Program-made: the position numbers and the translations under genes
Origin: Rotaria sordida
Taxonomy: Eukaryota > Rotifera > Eurotatoria > Philodinida > Philodinidae
Assembly: GCA_905250125.1 (NCBI GenBank)
Contig: CAJNOL010001012.1
Coordinates: 1-64,000, forward strand
Length of the DNA: 64,000 bases
Reading direction: 5' to 3'
The notes under the pieces: model-generated
The model's database searches: none
What the model saw: the letters and a program-made list of their open reading frames with translations, nothing else
Told to the model about the DNA's origin: nothing
Shown here: in pieces, positions 26,822 through 39,716 of the stretch
How the letters are laid out: every line of letters starts with the position of its first letter
Numbering within the stretch: position 1 is the stretch's first letter

Positions 26822-27526
26822 TATTATCCATTTCAAAATAGAATGTGCTCCACTGTTTTTTGAGTAACTTGAGAACGCAAGCAGCTAGAAATCTGCGGTT
26901 TTCGCCAATCGAAAGAGAAGACGAGGGCACGTCTTTTTCTCCAATATTGCATAGGACGAAATCCTTTTAAAACTCATTATCTTTGAGAAACATGCAAAAG
27001 AATGCATGAAAGTGACCTGCCATCTAAATGAAATTTTGATTTTGACCTTCGATTTAGATAGAGGAACTTGAGATCTATAGTTCAAGATACAATGCACTTC
27101 CCTACTTTTCTTTACGTTTTCATCGAAATGTCCAGCTATTATGACAAAAAGTACAAAAATTTAGTAAAAAATCAGCAAAATTCTCTATTGTTTGCGCATG
27201 TAAATACATGATTCCATTTGCTTAACTTTAGAATGCAATTAGAGAACCATTTGCATTGTATCTTGAACTATAGATCTCAAGTTCCTCTATCTAAATCGAA
27301 GGTCAAAATCAAAATTTCATTTCGATGGCAGGTCACTTTCATGCATTCTTTTGCATGTTTCTCAAAGATAATGAGTTTTAAAAGGATTTCGTCCTATGCA
27401 ATTTTGGAGAAAAAGACGTGCCCTCGTCTTCTCTTTCGATTGGCGAAAACCGCAGATTTCTAGCTGCTTGCGTTCTCAAGTTATTCAAAAAACAGTGGAG
27501 CACATTCTATTTTGAAATGGATAATA
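26822..27526. mobile_element. Young inverted repeat (fold-back) C, nearly identical arms
   Basis: Left arm 26822-27096 and right arm 27252-27526 are reverse complements with almost no differences over 275 bp (one visible change lies at ccaatattgc versus gcaattttgg). The loop is about 155 bp. Both arms therefore carry the same 70-residue open frame in mirror image (26885-27097 and 27218-27463), which is a by-product of the palindrome. Ends read tattatccatttc and gaaatggataata, flanked by R2 sequence on both sides. Confidence 0.85.
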
Positions 27527-27805
27527 ATCATTTTTATAGGGAAATGTTTGTTCTTTCATTCGATGTGTTTGAAATAATTTTCATTTCTACTTTAGATAAG
27601 TTTTGGCAGGTTGAAGTGCGCGTCCAAATTCAATTACGGACCTTGAAAAAAATTAGTTCATACCTTTCAAATCAGAAGTCCTACAGAGATTTTAGTCGTA
27701 TTTTTCAAAGAATACAAAATTCTGTTACTAATTCAATATTTTCGAATTTCTGCGAACTTCTTTAAGAAACTGAAAAATAAACAAATATTTTGTCAAATTA
27801 TTCTC
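27527..27805 (+). repeat. Dispersed repeat R2, copy 2
   Basis: Aligns with the reverse complement of about 9460-9720: atcatttttataggga, gaaataattttcatttctac, and the end tttctgcgaacttctttaag. Together with the related part at 26700-26821 it forms an old R2 copy split by fold-back C. Confidence 0.55.
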
Positions 27806-28268
27806 CAATAATTCCTTTAGTAGAGAAGTATGATTTTGTTTTCCGTATTATTTTTACTCGAGTAATTTTGAATAAAATAATTGGTAAAACATGACTACAG
27901 GAAATCATGACATGATACAGTTCTATTTTATGGAAAAAGATAATTATAATAATTGGTTACTTATGATCGTATCCATTTATAATTATGTTTCTACTAGTTT
28001 TCTTATCTTAGCCACTTTAAAGAATATTCATAACTACATTGAACAGTAAGATCATAGTTAAGATATTATTTTTCTTATTTAAAAAAGTTTATTAAACTTT
28101 CTTCCTTATTAAAATTCTGTAATTCAGTGAAAAATTAATTATCAACTGATGACCAAAAAAACAATATATATCTTAGGTATCAGAAACTATAAAAATTATT
28201 TTAATCAACGATAGACAAATATAGATATAAATTAAAATATGAAACCATAATTTTTTTTTTTGTTCTGA

Positions 28269-29768
28269 TTAATAATTGTGTCCAACTACATAAAGATTTT
28301 TTTTAGCTTCATCGTTCGTATATTTTTCATCGTATTCACCTTTTGAAGCAGCTGCATTAGCCATAGCTCGTTTAAGAAAATTCTGTTGTGCATTTGATTC
28401 ATTTTCTCGTTTTCCACTCCATGCTTTTAAAGCTAAATGTATTTAAAAAAAATATTATTTAAAAATAAAAAAAATATAAAAAATCAAACCTGATGCTTGT
28501 AAGGCTCGTCCATAACTAAATGTTAATGGCCAAGGACGTTTTGATTGATAGAATGTTTTATTAAGTTCATTCAAATTAATTGTTGCATCTTCTTCCGATT
28601 GACCACCACTAAGAAAAACCTATTCGAAGAATTCCATCATTTAATTCTTCTATATTAACATACAATACCAGCTAAAGCTGGTGGACATGTTCGATTCAAT
28701 GCTGTAATTGTAGCAAGTGCTTAAAAAAATAAATGAATAAAAAAACTAAAAGATGATTGTTTAATATCTTTTTACCAATATCTGTTGATTTTACTTTCTT
28801 TTTTGCTTCTTGTCCTGGTGTAACCATGTTCTATAGGAAACCAAAGAAAAAAAATCATTTTTTTAAAAAATATAAATGAATAAAAAATAAATTACTGATT
28901 TGAGTAAACAACCTTCTAAGTAAACATCATAATCAGACAAAGCTTTAAATGTAGTAGCAAGAACTTTTTCTGTTACATATTGACAAATATTTATATCATG
29001 ATCACCATCAGGTATTACTTCAGGCTCAACAATCGGTACTAAACCTATAAAAATAAAAACATAAAATTATTTAATATATTCAAAAACTTGATAAACCTTT
29101 AGTTTGACAAATCGATGCATATCGAGCTAAAATTATAGCATTATTTAAAATAGCTACTTCTGTTGGTTGATTTTTTAACTTATTAATACGTAATACACAA
29201 CGCCATTTAGCAAATCTTGCACCACGATTAAAACTTAATAACATTAAGAACGATTTTTTTTGTTTTTGTTAAAAATCTTCAACAGATAAATATTATTACT
29301 TACAAATCTTCACATCGTTTTTCTAAATCATCAAAACCTAATGTTGTTGTTTCATTTGTATTTATTGTTAATGATTCTAGACCCTAAAATAAATATAAAT
29401 TTTCTTATTATTTTATTAATAATAAAATCTTCTATATACATTACTCGATCGAGTTTAATACCCGGTAGAATACCAATTTGAGTAAGCATCATGGGAAATG
29501 ATATAGAACTATCATTACTTTGATTAAATGTTTCTTCGTGCATAATAATTCCACTAATATATTGTTGAATATCAGGTGCTGTAAAAAGTAATTGTCGATA
29601 AATACGACGTTGTTCAGCAGTATTTTCAATACCAATTGAATTAAATCGTTTTATAATTGATGATGGACTTTCATCAGCAGCTAATATACCTTTTCCTTGT
29701 TGAACAATAAATTCAGCATTTTTTTTCAACATTATTTGATGTGATACATCTAAATTAACATATGTCAT
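28269..29768 (-). CDS. ALDO: Class I fructose-bisphosphate aldolase
   Basis: Eight exons: 29445-29768, 29304-29383, 29097-29233, 28896-29044, 28776-28830, 28664-28719, 28490-28619, 28269-28432. They give exactly 364 residues, the usual length of animal aldolases. It cleaves fructose 1,6-bisphosphate to dihydroxyacetone phosphate and glyceraldehyde 3-phosphate in glycolysis. Visible landmarks are [18 protein letters not shown] (active-site Asp), [10 protein letters not shown] (Lys), [15 protein letters not shown] (Glu pair), [15 protein letters not shown] (Schiff-base Lys in LLKSNMV), [36 protein letters not shown], and the tail VVGHNY with the functional C-terminal Tyr. An in-frame upstream ATG at 29795 would add 9 residues. 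I chose 29768 because MTYVNLDVS aligns with the family start. Confidence 0.96.
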
Positions 29769-32700
29769 TTCGTTTTTTTTTTTGTAAATAATCACAAAAA
29801 CAAAGAAAAAACCTATTCGATAGTATATAAAACCCGCCGTTTTAATTTTCTATATATTATTGATATTTTATAATATTTTGAAAATGAAATATGGACAACA
29901 TGTAAACAATGTCTTTAAATAGTATTCATGTCAATCTTTATGAATTGTTACATTATTGATATTTAGAAACAATCAACTTCTGTTTATTGACGCATGTCAT
30001 TCTTTGTAACATAGAGTAAAAAAACGAAGTGCATGTCTTAATGCTTTTACGTATGATTCTAAAAATAATAACGAGTTTTTTTTAGTATCTCTCACGAGGG
30101 AATATTTTCAACTGATTGACCGCTTTCTCACTGAAAGCTAGTAGATTATAGGTAATCAACCATGTTGACTTTGAATATGAGTATGAGAAATCCCCTTAGG
30201 TTTTTATATGATAGTTTGTAGAGATTAACCGCAAAAAAAAGTTGAAAAGAAAAATTTCTAAGAGAAAGATATTGCAAAAAAAAAATATTGAGATGGAAAA
30301 TAGTCGAAAAGTAAGTGAAGAGATAAAAAAGAAAATATTTATAAAGTGTCCTTTTTTTTTTCGTTTAGTAACTGTAAATGATAAATCAACCAGATATTCT
30401 ATAGCAATTATAACATCGTCATAATATCATTCGCCTAGATTATCCATACGACGTTGAATTGTAATGAAAATAGCTTGCGATTTTAGTCGTATAATTGTTC
30501 TTTGTTCAACTCTTTTAGTTAATCTATATCAGATATAGCTTATCATTATTACTACTGGTTACAAATCTAGACTACTAAAAGTATAAGAAAAACACCAATG
30601 AACTATAGGTACTTAGAGTCATTATTTACGGAAGATATTATTTTGTTCGATATTTTTTCAGTACACCTTTCCAGACTAACAAAGTTTTTGCTAAAATGCT
30701 TTTTGTTTAATTTGCCCAGATTATAGAACATATCGAATTATCTGAAACACAGTAATTTTTTCTGTTTCAAATTGTTTGTTTTTGCAAAAGTAATGAGACA
30801 AATGTCGGCACCTATTTCTCCTTGATAGAAGAGTGCTGAAAGAAAAGTTTTTTTTTTTTTATCAAAAAACGGAGAGTTTTTTCCGCTTTCGAATCGTATA
30901 CAAATTTATTTTTATCATAGGTTCATAAGTACAATGATGCAACTGGAAAGAGAAGGGCTCTTAAAAAGAGTCTACACTTCTCGTGAGATTCCGAACAACG
31001 GCGCAATATATTGTTATCAATTGATAGAAAATTTTCTCCTCTTTCGAATAGTATATGATATATATTCATTGCACACTCATAAATGAAATAAGACAAGAAA
31101 GAAAGAGAAATATTCGCACAATTAATTTATAATTTTTATATGAACTCATCCAAAAACATTTTGTTAAACGACAACTAGTTTTGATTAACTACTATATCTA
31201 CAAGATATGTTTAATGAATTTATATAAAAATGATAAATTTATTGCGTGAATATTTCTCTTTTTTCTTGTCTCACTAATATGTAACAAATATGAATCATAT
31301 ACTGTTGAAAAGAAGAAGGAAATTTTCCATCAATTGATAAAAAAATATTCTTTTCAGAATCAATTTATCGAGGAAATATAAGAATCGACATTTGATACAG
31401 TCCATCTATAGAAAAGTGCTGATTCTTTTTTGAAGTGTCCTTCTCTTTTCTGTTGCATTCTTTCGTTTATAAGTGTATTATAAAAATAAGTATTATGCGA
31501 TTAGAAAGAGAAAAAAATCCTCTATCTTCTGATAAAAAAAAACTTTTTTCCTCAACAGTCTTTTGTCGAAGAGAAATATGTGCTGACATTTGTTCCAGTA
31601 CTTCTGCATCCTATATTATTTTACGCAAAAAACTCATTTTTGAAAAACAGACAGGATTATCGTCTTATAGACGACACTTGATATGTTTTATAATCTGAGT
31701 AGATCAAAAAATGATTTTTTAGAAAAATTTTTATTAGCCTGGAGACACGGTTTCCTCGAAGATTAGCAAATAAAGACCTGAGAGGATTCCTTATGGTTAT
31801 ATTCGAAATCAACATGGTCTATAACTCATAATCCAGTCGCCGCCTTTGGTAAGAAAGTAGTTGATCAGTCGGAAATATTTCCTGGTTAGACTAAATTTTT
31901 TTTTTGTTTTATTCTACTCTCAAAAATTGAATCTATAATAATATATTTAAATAAAAATCATTCATCATCTTATCTTTTTCTTTATCAGAAAAATAGTAAT
32001 GATAATAATAATAATTTGATACAATAGACTTATTAATGTCAATCAATATTAATATACTATATCAATTATAGATCATACAGAAAAACATTAAGATTATCAA
32101 AATGATATTTGCAAATAGAAAATCATTTTAAAATATTTTGAATAACGTATTTTTTAAGAAATAAACTATATAAATGTACTTATAGTACATTATTCAAGTA
32201 GCACATGGTTTGTTTTTCTTACATTTTCTATAAATATTCGCTAGATTAAATAACATGCCAATTGGTCTATATTTATTTATGAAATTATCAAATGACATCA
32301 ATTATTTCGAAGGTACCACTATATAGTGAATTATTCATTATTGTTTTATCATACATGAGTAATATCATTGACATTTATAATAACGAATAGTATCTGTATA
32401 TGTTAGATATACTAACAAGAATAATAAGACTTAACAACAGATGTATTGTATAAAAAGAAGAGGACGTATATATATATATATATATATTTGTATATGTCAG
32501 CAGAAATAGTTTGATAGTGTAGATACTCTTTAGAATAAAAACAAAAATACGAGTATCATGTAAAAACCAAAACGGAAATAAGAAAAAGAATGATCTTATC
32601 GTGATCTAGTTAATTCTTTTTTGTATCATTATATGTTTATATTGGTTAAGGTCTCTGTTTGGCCTTGTTGAAAATTACGCACGAATCAATCATAAATAAA

Positions 32701-33523
32701 TCCAATAATGTCATTTAACATCTATGATTAGACTTCGATATTTATTAGATAATGATTGACAAAAAACATTCGACATTCGACAAGAGTAGAATGACAATCA
32801 TCGAATACAATTTAATAAAAATGCACTCTTATTATTTTTGTTTGATAGAAACTAGTGAATAATTGAATAATCTTCAATAAGATTCAGAATGTAATTTAGT
32901 AGAAAATATACAAAACAAAAATAGATTATTATTTTTTTTTTCTGCTTGCTAAACTTATATATACATGTATACGTATTTGTATCCAAATGTAATCAATTAG
33001 ATTCAATAATATCTGATAAAAAGAAAAAGACGCATCTGCAATTCATATATTATATTTTGTTAAGTAAACTTACTACAACCAATACTACTAATATTGTTAT
33101 AGAAGTCGAGAAGGAAAAAAAACAAGGAAGCTATAAGAGATTCTTTTCTTGTTTTTTATCATATTCTTCCTGTCATTCATTTCTTCATCGGACTCGTTCT
33201 TTCTCATTTCTTATAAAATCCCTAGATACAGTATAGAGTATAATGTCGAATCAAGCATATGATACGACAAGACGAGAAAAAAAGAAAAGAAATGAGAGAT
33301 CGAGAGAAAAAAAAATGTATCTAAAAACACTTACAATTGTAACTCGTAGCTATTTCTTTTTATCTCTATCACATAACCTATACATTTAGTATGTTGACGA
33401 CAAGTAATAGAAAATAAACACATATTATTCTGATACTACAGACGACAAAACAAATAAGTCGAAAGATATAATCAAAAAAACAAAAAAAAAAACCTACTAC
33501 AAAGTTTATGATTTCTTGAATGA
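29769..33523. other. Intergenic region with fold-back D; otherwise no gene seen
   Basis: Between the aldolase and arrestin starts, both facing outward. AT-rich, with a (TA)n run near 32467-32487 and no convincing exon. The inverted repeat at 30785-31612 is listed separately. Promoters of both genes must lie at its ends, but I see no distinct elements. Confidence 0.45.
30785..31612. mobile_element. Long inverted repeat (fold-back) D
   Basis: Left arm about 30785-31175 and right arm about 31200-31612. Mirror pairs include acaaatgtcggcacctattt against the complement of aatatgtgctgacatttgt, gatagaaaattttc against gaaattttccatc, and gagaaatattcgcac against gcgtgaatatttctc. Arms are roughly 80% alike with a very short loop of about 25 bp, so transcription would give a long hairpin RNA. 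Confidence 0.7.
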
Positions 33524-34624
33524 ATGGGTAATATAACGAGTAGTAATAATACTTCAACATTTCTATCACGATGGCCAACAACTGGACAAGATTTAACATC
33601 AAAACATATTCAAATAAGTACAGATAAACCTGATGGTATTTATTTTGCAGGTGAATATATACGTGGTACAGTAGACATACCTATTTCACATATACAACAA
33701 CATATACGTAGTAAAAATAATCGAAAATTAATAGAATTTCTTCGTCAAAAATCCTTAGGTGATGCTATTATTATCGAACTTGTTGGTGATGCAACATATT
33801 CAGCTGAAGTTGATTCAGCTGCAGATAGTGATGGACATGCAACACATAAGGTTAATGTTTGTCGACATCGTTGTTTTATAACAATTAATCCAGATATTGA
33901 AGAATTATTTATACAAAATGGTAATCAAATCGAAACATCATTTGATCAAACAATAAATACAACATGTCCATCGACGGATACACAAGATATACCATCAATA
34001 TTACCAACAACAATTAAAGGAACATTTCAATTACAAATACCAAATGGACTTCCACCATCATTAAATAATAATCGATCACCATCAGTCATCTATACATTGG
34101 AACTACATCTATCATCAAGTAGTTATCGTTATCAAGTACCACTAATAATTAATTCAAAAGGTTATTTACCAGCTTCAACAGCTGATATTGAATTGAATGG
34201 TAGTATTACTAGTCAACATGATATATCTTTAACAGCTTCTTTATCAAAAAGATTTTATCGACCTGGTGAACAAATACCTGTTCGAATAAATTATTCAAAT
34301 CCTCAACAACGTTTAATTCGTTCAATAGCAGTTACACTTATACAATTTTATCGTATACATAATGATGAATATCGTTTAGCATTAGATGGTAAAGAATGGA
34401 TATTTGATACTTCAATAATGTTACCACAACAAGAATGGTTTGGTGAAGTTCTTTTACAATTACCATGTTCACCATTACAAGCATCATTTTCAAATCAAAT
34501 TGTTGGCACAACACAACAAATTGAATGTGAATTAGATTATAGAATTTTTATTGAACTAAATGAAAAAAAAGGCGATAATATACATCTTACATTACCATCG
34601 ATTAATGTAACAAATCAAACATAA
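33524..34624 (+). CDS. Alpha-arrestin (arrestin domain-containing protein), intronless
   Basis: A single exon of 366 residues in a window where nearly every other gene is cut by introns. The N-terminal arrestin domain is visible from IQISTDKPDGIYFAGEYIRG (the GExIxG turn) to about residue 215. The C-terminal domain follows with LTASLSKRFYRPGEQIPVRI (the PGE turn) and IRSIAVTLIQFYRI. Alpha-arrestins act as adaptors that link membrane cargo to ubiquitin ligases and endocytosis. The start MGNITSS fits an N-myristoylation signal (Gly2, Ser6), which suggests membrane anchoring. No PPxY motif is present at the short C-terminus, so direct WW-ligase binding is not supported. An intronless form may reflect a retrocopy. 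The assignment to alpha- rather than visual/beta-arrestin rests on length and turn motifs. Confidence 0.8.
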   Translation: MGNITSSNNTSTFLSRWPTTGQDLTSKHIQISTDKPDGIYFAGEYIRGTVDIPISHIQQHIRSKNNRKLIEFLRQKSLGDAIIIELVGDATYSAEVDSAADSDGHATHKVNVCRHRCFITINPDIEELFIQNGNQIETSFDQTINTTCPSTDTQDIPSILPTTIKGTFQLQIPNGLPPSLNNNRSPSVIYTLELHLSSSSYRYQVPLIINSKGYLPASTADIELNGSITSQHDISLTASLSKRFYRPGEQIPVRINYSNPQQRLIRSIAVTLIQFYRIHNDEYRLALDGKEWIFDTSIMLPQQEWFGEVLLQLPCSPLQASFSNQIVGTTQQIECELDYRIFIELNEKKGDNIHLTLPSINVTNQT

Positions 34625-35259
34625 AACTTTCAGAAATTGACATTTTTATTTGATATTGTTGGTTATTTTTAAATGCATAAAAATTAAATACGCTTCCTTC
34701 TTTTTTGTTCATATATAAGAAAAAACCTGAGAAAAAAATTTTCATCTATCATAATAAATTATATTTATAAAATAAGTTCGAATTTTTCTTTGTTTTTTGC
34801 TGTTTTACTTCATGATTTATGAATTTATTTTGATTACTTGCCTCTCAGGAAGAAAAAAAGAACCTGATTGAGATGAGACATGACCGATTTTGTTGATAGA
34901 TGAAACGTTTTATATAGCTTTCAAAGTTTATTTACCTATATGAAAGAGAATTGATATGAAAAAGAATTTTCAAATAAAAAAAAAAAAAAAACAATTTTTT
35001 TTTTCAATAAATTTCAATGATGAAATAATAAGACATTTGTTTGATTGTTATGTGTCTTCTTTTGCAATTCTATTCTTTCAGCCTTAATCAAGAACAGGTA
35101 GTTTTCAACAACTTGTTAATATATGCATACATGAAATGCAAAAAGGAAGAAATGTATAGTGTATGTGTTCTCATAATACTTATGTCTTTTTCTTCACGTA
35201 CAAGTATGAAACAGTATGCAAAAGTTCCATTAATTTTTTTTTTCTCTTCTCTTTTTTGC

Positions 35260-35291
<32 letters not shown>

Positions 35292-35546
35292 CAGCTCTTC
35301 TTTCTATAGCAAAAAATATTGAAAAAAAAAAGGAGCTGTAATTTCGTAGGTGTACACATAAAAGAATAAAACAACATTCATATGCACACCACATCTAATT
35401 TCGTTGTTTGACAACGACGACGACAACGACAAAAAAAAAGAAAGAACAATAGCAAAATCTATTTGTAGACAAAACAATACATCTATTGACTCATATTATT
35501 ATTCAATATTCTAAAGTTTTTTAGATGATAAAAACCTAGAAGAATT
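34625..35546. other. Intergenic, low-complexity
   Basis: AT-rich 3' flank of the arrestin gene and 5' flank of the next gene. It has a (TA)n run at about 35262-35282 and a short cgacgacgacaacgac run near 35412. No gene or matching repeat was seen. Confidence 0.5.
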
Positions 35547-37904
35547 ATGCATTATCTCTTAGGTGATCAACATTTTTATTTTCCATCATCGAATGAACAA
35601 TCATATACATTACAAGAATTTCTTGATAATAAATATAATAATGAATATAGTTTACCAATTATTGTTCGAATAACATCATTAAATATTCATGGACGTTCAA
35701 TAAAAAATCTTCTACCAAAAAATACACCATTATTATTATTAGATACATATCAATTTGAATCAATTTTAGCTGAATATTATCATTCAAATGAAGGAAAATA
35801 TCATTCAACAAAACATCGATTAACATCAACTCAAGCTAAAATAGCTTCTAAAACAACAACTAAATTTCGTACAATGAAAAAATTATCAACATCACTTGTA
35901 ACATTATCAAAAACAAATCTAACTGATGATAATAGTGATGATGATGATGATTATGAAAATATGCGTATTATTATACGAAATTTAAATCAAAAACATTCAT
36001 TATCAATTCCATTTTGTCGTATACCAATTAATTATCATGGTTTTTTTGAATTACTTAATGAAAATGATCAAGCTATTGAACCATTTCATAAATTATCAAA
36101 TTTACTTATAAGAGAATATAAAAATGATATTAATAATAATAATAATCAAGAAATATATACTGAAAAATGGCCACAAGTATTTTATCTTCGTAGTACATGT
36201 ATAGCATATACAAAACGATATATTCCAGATGAAAGAAAACTTTCTGGTAGTGCTGATTCTTGTTATGGATCATTATCCGATTTAGATCTACATAAGAGTC
36301 TTCTTATTCTAAACGATGAAACAATAATTCTTCAACCCGGTCAAATAATAACAATAATAAGTCAATGTTCTGCATATCGTAGTCAAACACGTAATAAAGA
36401 ATTACAAACTGGACAATTCGAATCACATTCATCAACATCATGGTTACGAAATAAATCTCGATTTTTTTTTCTAAGAAAAAAGAATCAATCATCACATTCT
36501 TATAAAAATCAATTTACAAATTCAACACAAAGTATTTATGATATATCAAAAAAATCTGAACCATATTTAAAATGTCAAACAGAACAAGGCGATATTGTTT
36601 ATATATTAATTCATGAATCGGGTCTTTTTAGTCCACTTCATTCACAAAATAATCGTTCGAAATCAATGACTGAATCAGAAAATATTGATATAACAGGAGT
36701 TTTTCAATTACAAGATTTATTATCAAATTTTCGTTTTCCAATATCTGTTAATTTACTTAATAATTCCATAACATTTGATAATATTTATTCACCAGCAACT
36801 ATCAATCAACAAGAATCTTCTTTATTTTCATTAACGAAATTTCGTTTATTATTACCATATACCGAAAATGTTATATTTGTTTGTCCATTAGTTATATCAT
36901 CATCATTTAAATCTCAAATAATTGTTATTCCAATACCAATAAATAGTGATATTGAAATTCAACGTTGTTTAAATATGCGAGAAATATTAAAAAATAGATA
37001 TTTTCATAATTTAATTCAAACATGTACTTATATTATAAATCAATATAAAACAGAACTTTCCTATATACATTTTCCACTTGTATTAAATACAACAACAAAA
37101 TATATATTTAAACGTAAACATCCATTATTTAAAAAACGTTCACAATCAGAAACTCATCTTGAATATTATTCATCTGATTTAACAAAAAGAAAATATCGAA
37201 GATCATGTGAAATATATAATTATAATGATAAATCTGATATAGAAAATAATAAAGTTAATATCCATCAACACGAACAATTATATCATCGTGATAGTTTTGA
37301 AAAAACTAAACAAAAATTATCAAATAATCTAATTGATAATAATCAACGACAACAACCAACAAGATGTTCTGGTCATTATGCAAAAATAAAAACAGATAAA
37401 CCAAAAAAATATTTACGACAACAAGAATATGATTCTCAAGATGAAAATTATCGTGATCTTGATCATATTTATGATTATATACGTTCAGGTGATATTACTG
37501 ATGATGTACAAAGAATACAAGCAAAAGAACAAGCATTTAATACTGAATATTATAATCAAATAAATAATACTGCACAAGTATATCAATCAACTGTACACAA
37601 TCTATCTAATTCAATAATAAAAGTAAGACAAAATAAAATTCTATTTTTAACTATACATTTTTGTTTTTGTTTTTTGATACATTAGAAATCAGAAAAAAAA
37701 ATATCACTAACGGATAATTGTCCAACAACAAAAGAAAATCATCGATTTCGTCGTAATCTTGATGATTCCAGACCATTTAATGAATCTGATCAAGATATAC
37801 GTAATACTCCTTATTTAGAATCAAAACGAAATACAACTAATACTTTACCTGAATCAACAAATTTGAAGACAATTATAAAAATGAAAAGATTAAGCAAACA
37901 ATAA
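35547..37904 (+). CDS. CABIT-domain-like protein (GAREM/THEMIS/Serrano type)
   Basis: Two exons, 35547-37622 and 37686-37904 (acceptor acattag), join in frame to give 764 residues. The N-terminal half looks like a CABIT module: YTLQEFLDNKYNNEYSLPII at about 19-38 followed by VRITSLNI. Then come IPINYHGFFELLNEN near 165-180, a block around WPQVFYLRSTCIAY, and LQPGQIITIISQCSAYRS, which fits the family's GD/PG-type strand. A second region follows (GVFQLQDLLSNFRFPISVNL near 388). The C-terminal 250 residues are basic, Asn/Gln-rich and probably disordered. CABIT proteins are adaptors in receptor tyrosine kinase or lymphocyte signalling. No SH3 or SAM domain is visible. The identification is by pattern only; a profile search would settle it. 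Confidence 0.5.
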
Positions 37905-39716
37905 AATTTTAATCCATGCAATATAATTATAACAATTAATTTTCATTCGTCCATTTTATAAAAATTATTTATTTTCTGTAAGATATTTTAATAATAAAAT
38001 ATGTTTATGTAAATGTTGGACATAACTATGATAAGAAAAAGAAACAGAACATAAAGGATTTTTTCTTCAAGTAAACTTTTTCTTGTTGATAATAAAAAAA
38101 AAACAATTAGTTTTCTATAAATAGAAATCTCCTATATGGCTTTTGTTTTATAAATATTTCAAATAAAATTAGTTAGATGACGTATTCAAGGTCTTTATTA
38201 GCCAAATAAAGTAGAATAATAGAAAAAAAAAACAATAATTCTTTTTTCCGTAGTTATGGTTTGCTTACAATATTTGAAAGAAAGTATAGTATAAGGGGTA
38301 TAAATATTTCTAAAAACAAAGCAATTATTTACAAGGTCGAGATGTCTTATGTTTATTTGTAATATCTTCGTACATTTATTGAATATGTACCAAGTGCAGA
38401 AAGATGCCTAATAAATAGATCTAAAAATAAATAATATGTGTACAAAGGGTAAATGTCATGTGTCTATAATATAACAATGCCTACGCTTACATCCGATTCT
38501 TCAAGGATAAATTAGTTGTATCATATATATCTGTTAAATTATTGTCATATTTTTGTTAGCGCTTTCGAGAGATAATTTAAGGATGGTTCTGATGTTTATT
38601 TTTGAAAGTACGACCCTTCATCAACAATATATTAATACAATCGATTAAAATAGATCATAGAAGTAGAGTTTGAAATCATTTTTTTGACAGATTGTTTATG
38701 ACTACTTAAAGCATATCGAACCTTGGATTGCTGTCATCGAGTGTAATTTTGTATAGTTGATATTTCAGTATTAGCACTAGAAAGGAATCATATGAGTATA
38801 GATCTAAAGAATATATCAGATTAACATATACTTCCCTATGAATTTGGACATCAAATTCCTTGAAAACTCAGAATGCTTACAGTCCCGAGTTTCAGTAGTG
38901 AAAACTGAAATCTTAAAAATTGATTATATATTTTTCTTGTGATACACTTTGAAAACTTATGTTAGATAGTTATTGACAGGTTAATTTCTATCTACTAGAT
39001 CTCAATGATATGAACTTCGTTAGGTTACTTTTTTTTTTGAAAAAATGACAAAATGCACTTGTCTGAATTTTTATTTCGATGAGCTTTGACTACTCTTGAA
39101 TTATTTAATGAATTAAAATCGGTCTATTTAAATCTCTTCAGTAAATGACGATAACTACTTTCAGTCATCAATGAGTTAATAATATATTTATCGAGCATCA
39201 GTGAAATAAATTGATGATAAAATTATGCTTAGAATGCCTTTTCTTAATTTATGCGTCCAATGAAAACCATCTTCAATTATCAGTCGGAACAGTCGTAGCT
39301 GAAGGATAACCTAAACAAGCAACGTGAATTTTCTTGGTTGAATTTCACGCAACCTGTGAAGAACTATCTGTTCTCCAAGCTTCTTGATCTCTTCATATCT
39401 ATACTAAAAATGTATGACTTTCTGTGTGTGTTGAACGAATTTTCTATTCACATAAAATCATAGTTTGAAACCATTCTCCTGAGTCAGTTAAAAAAAATAT
39501 GACTGATTGGAAAGAATTGTAAGAATAAGGCGTTGTAAATAGTGTCCTATGTAGAAAAGTAATCGAATATCAAATCATAAAAATTCTTCAATGAAAATAA
39601 AGTACGACCTAGTAATAGAAATTCTAATTATATCCGAAATCCTTTATATACAGTATTAATTAAATTATATTTAAAAGCTTATATACAAAACATCTTCTAT
39701 TGATATTTAAGACAAG

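Noticed and set aside
26885-27463. Two mirror-image 70-80 residue open frames with identical translations
   Set aside because: They are the two arms of fold-back C read on opposite strands. The identity comes from the palindrome, and no start context, intron or family match supports a gene.
36304-36495. Antisense frame inside the CABIT-like gene
   Set aside because: Shadow of the long sense coding exon; no independent support.
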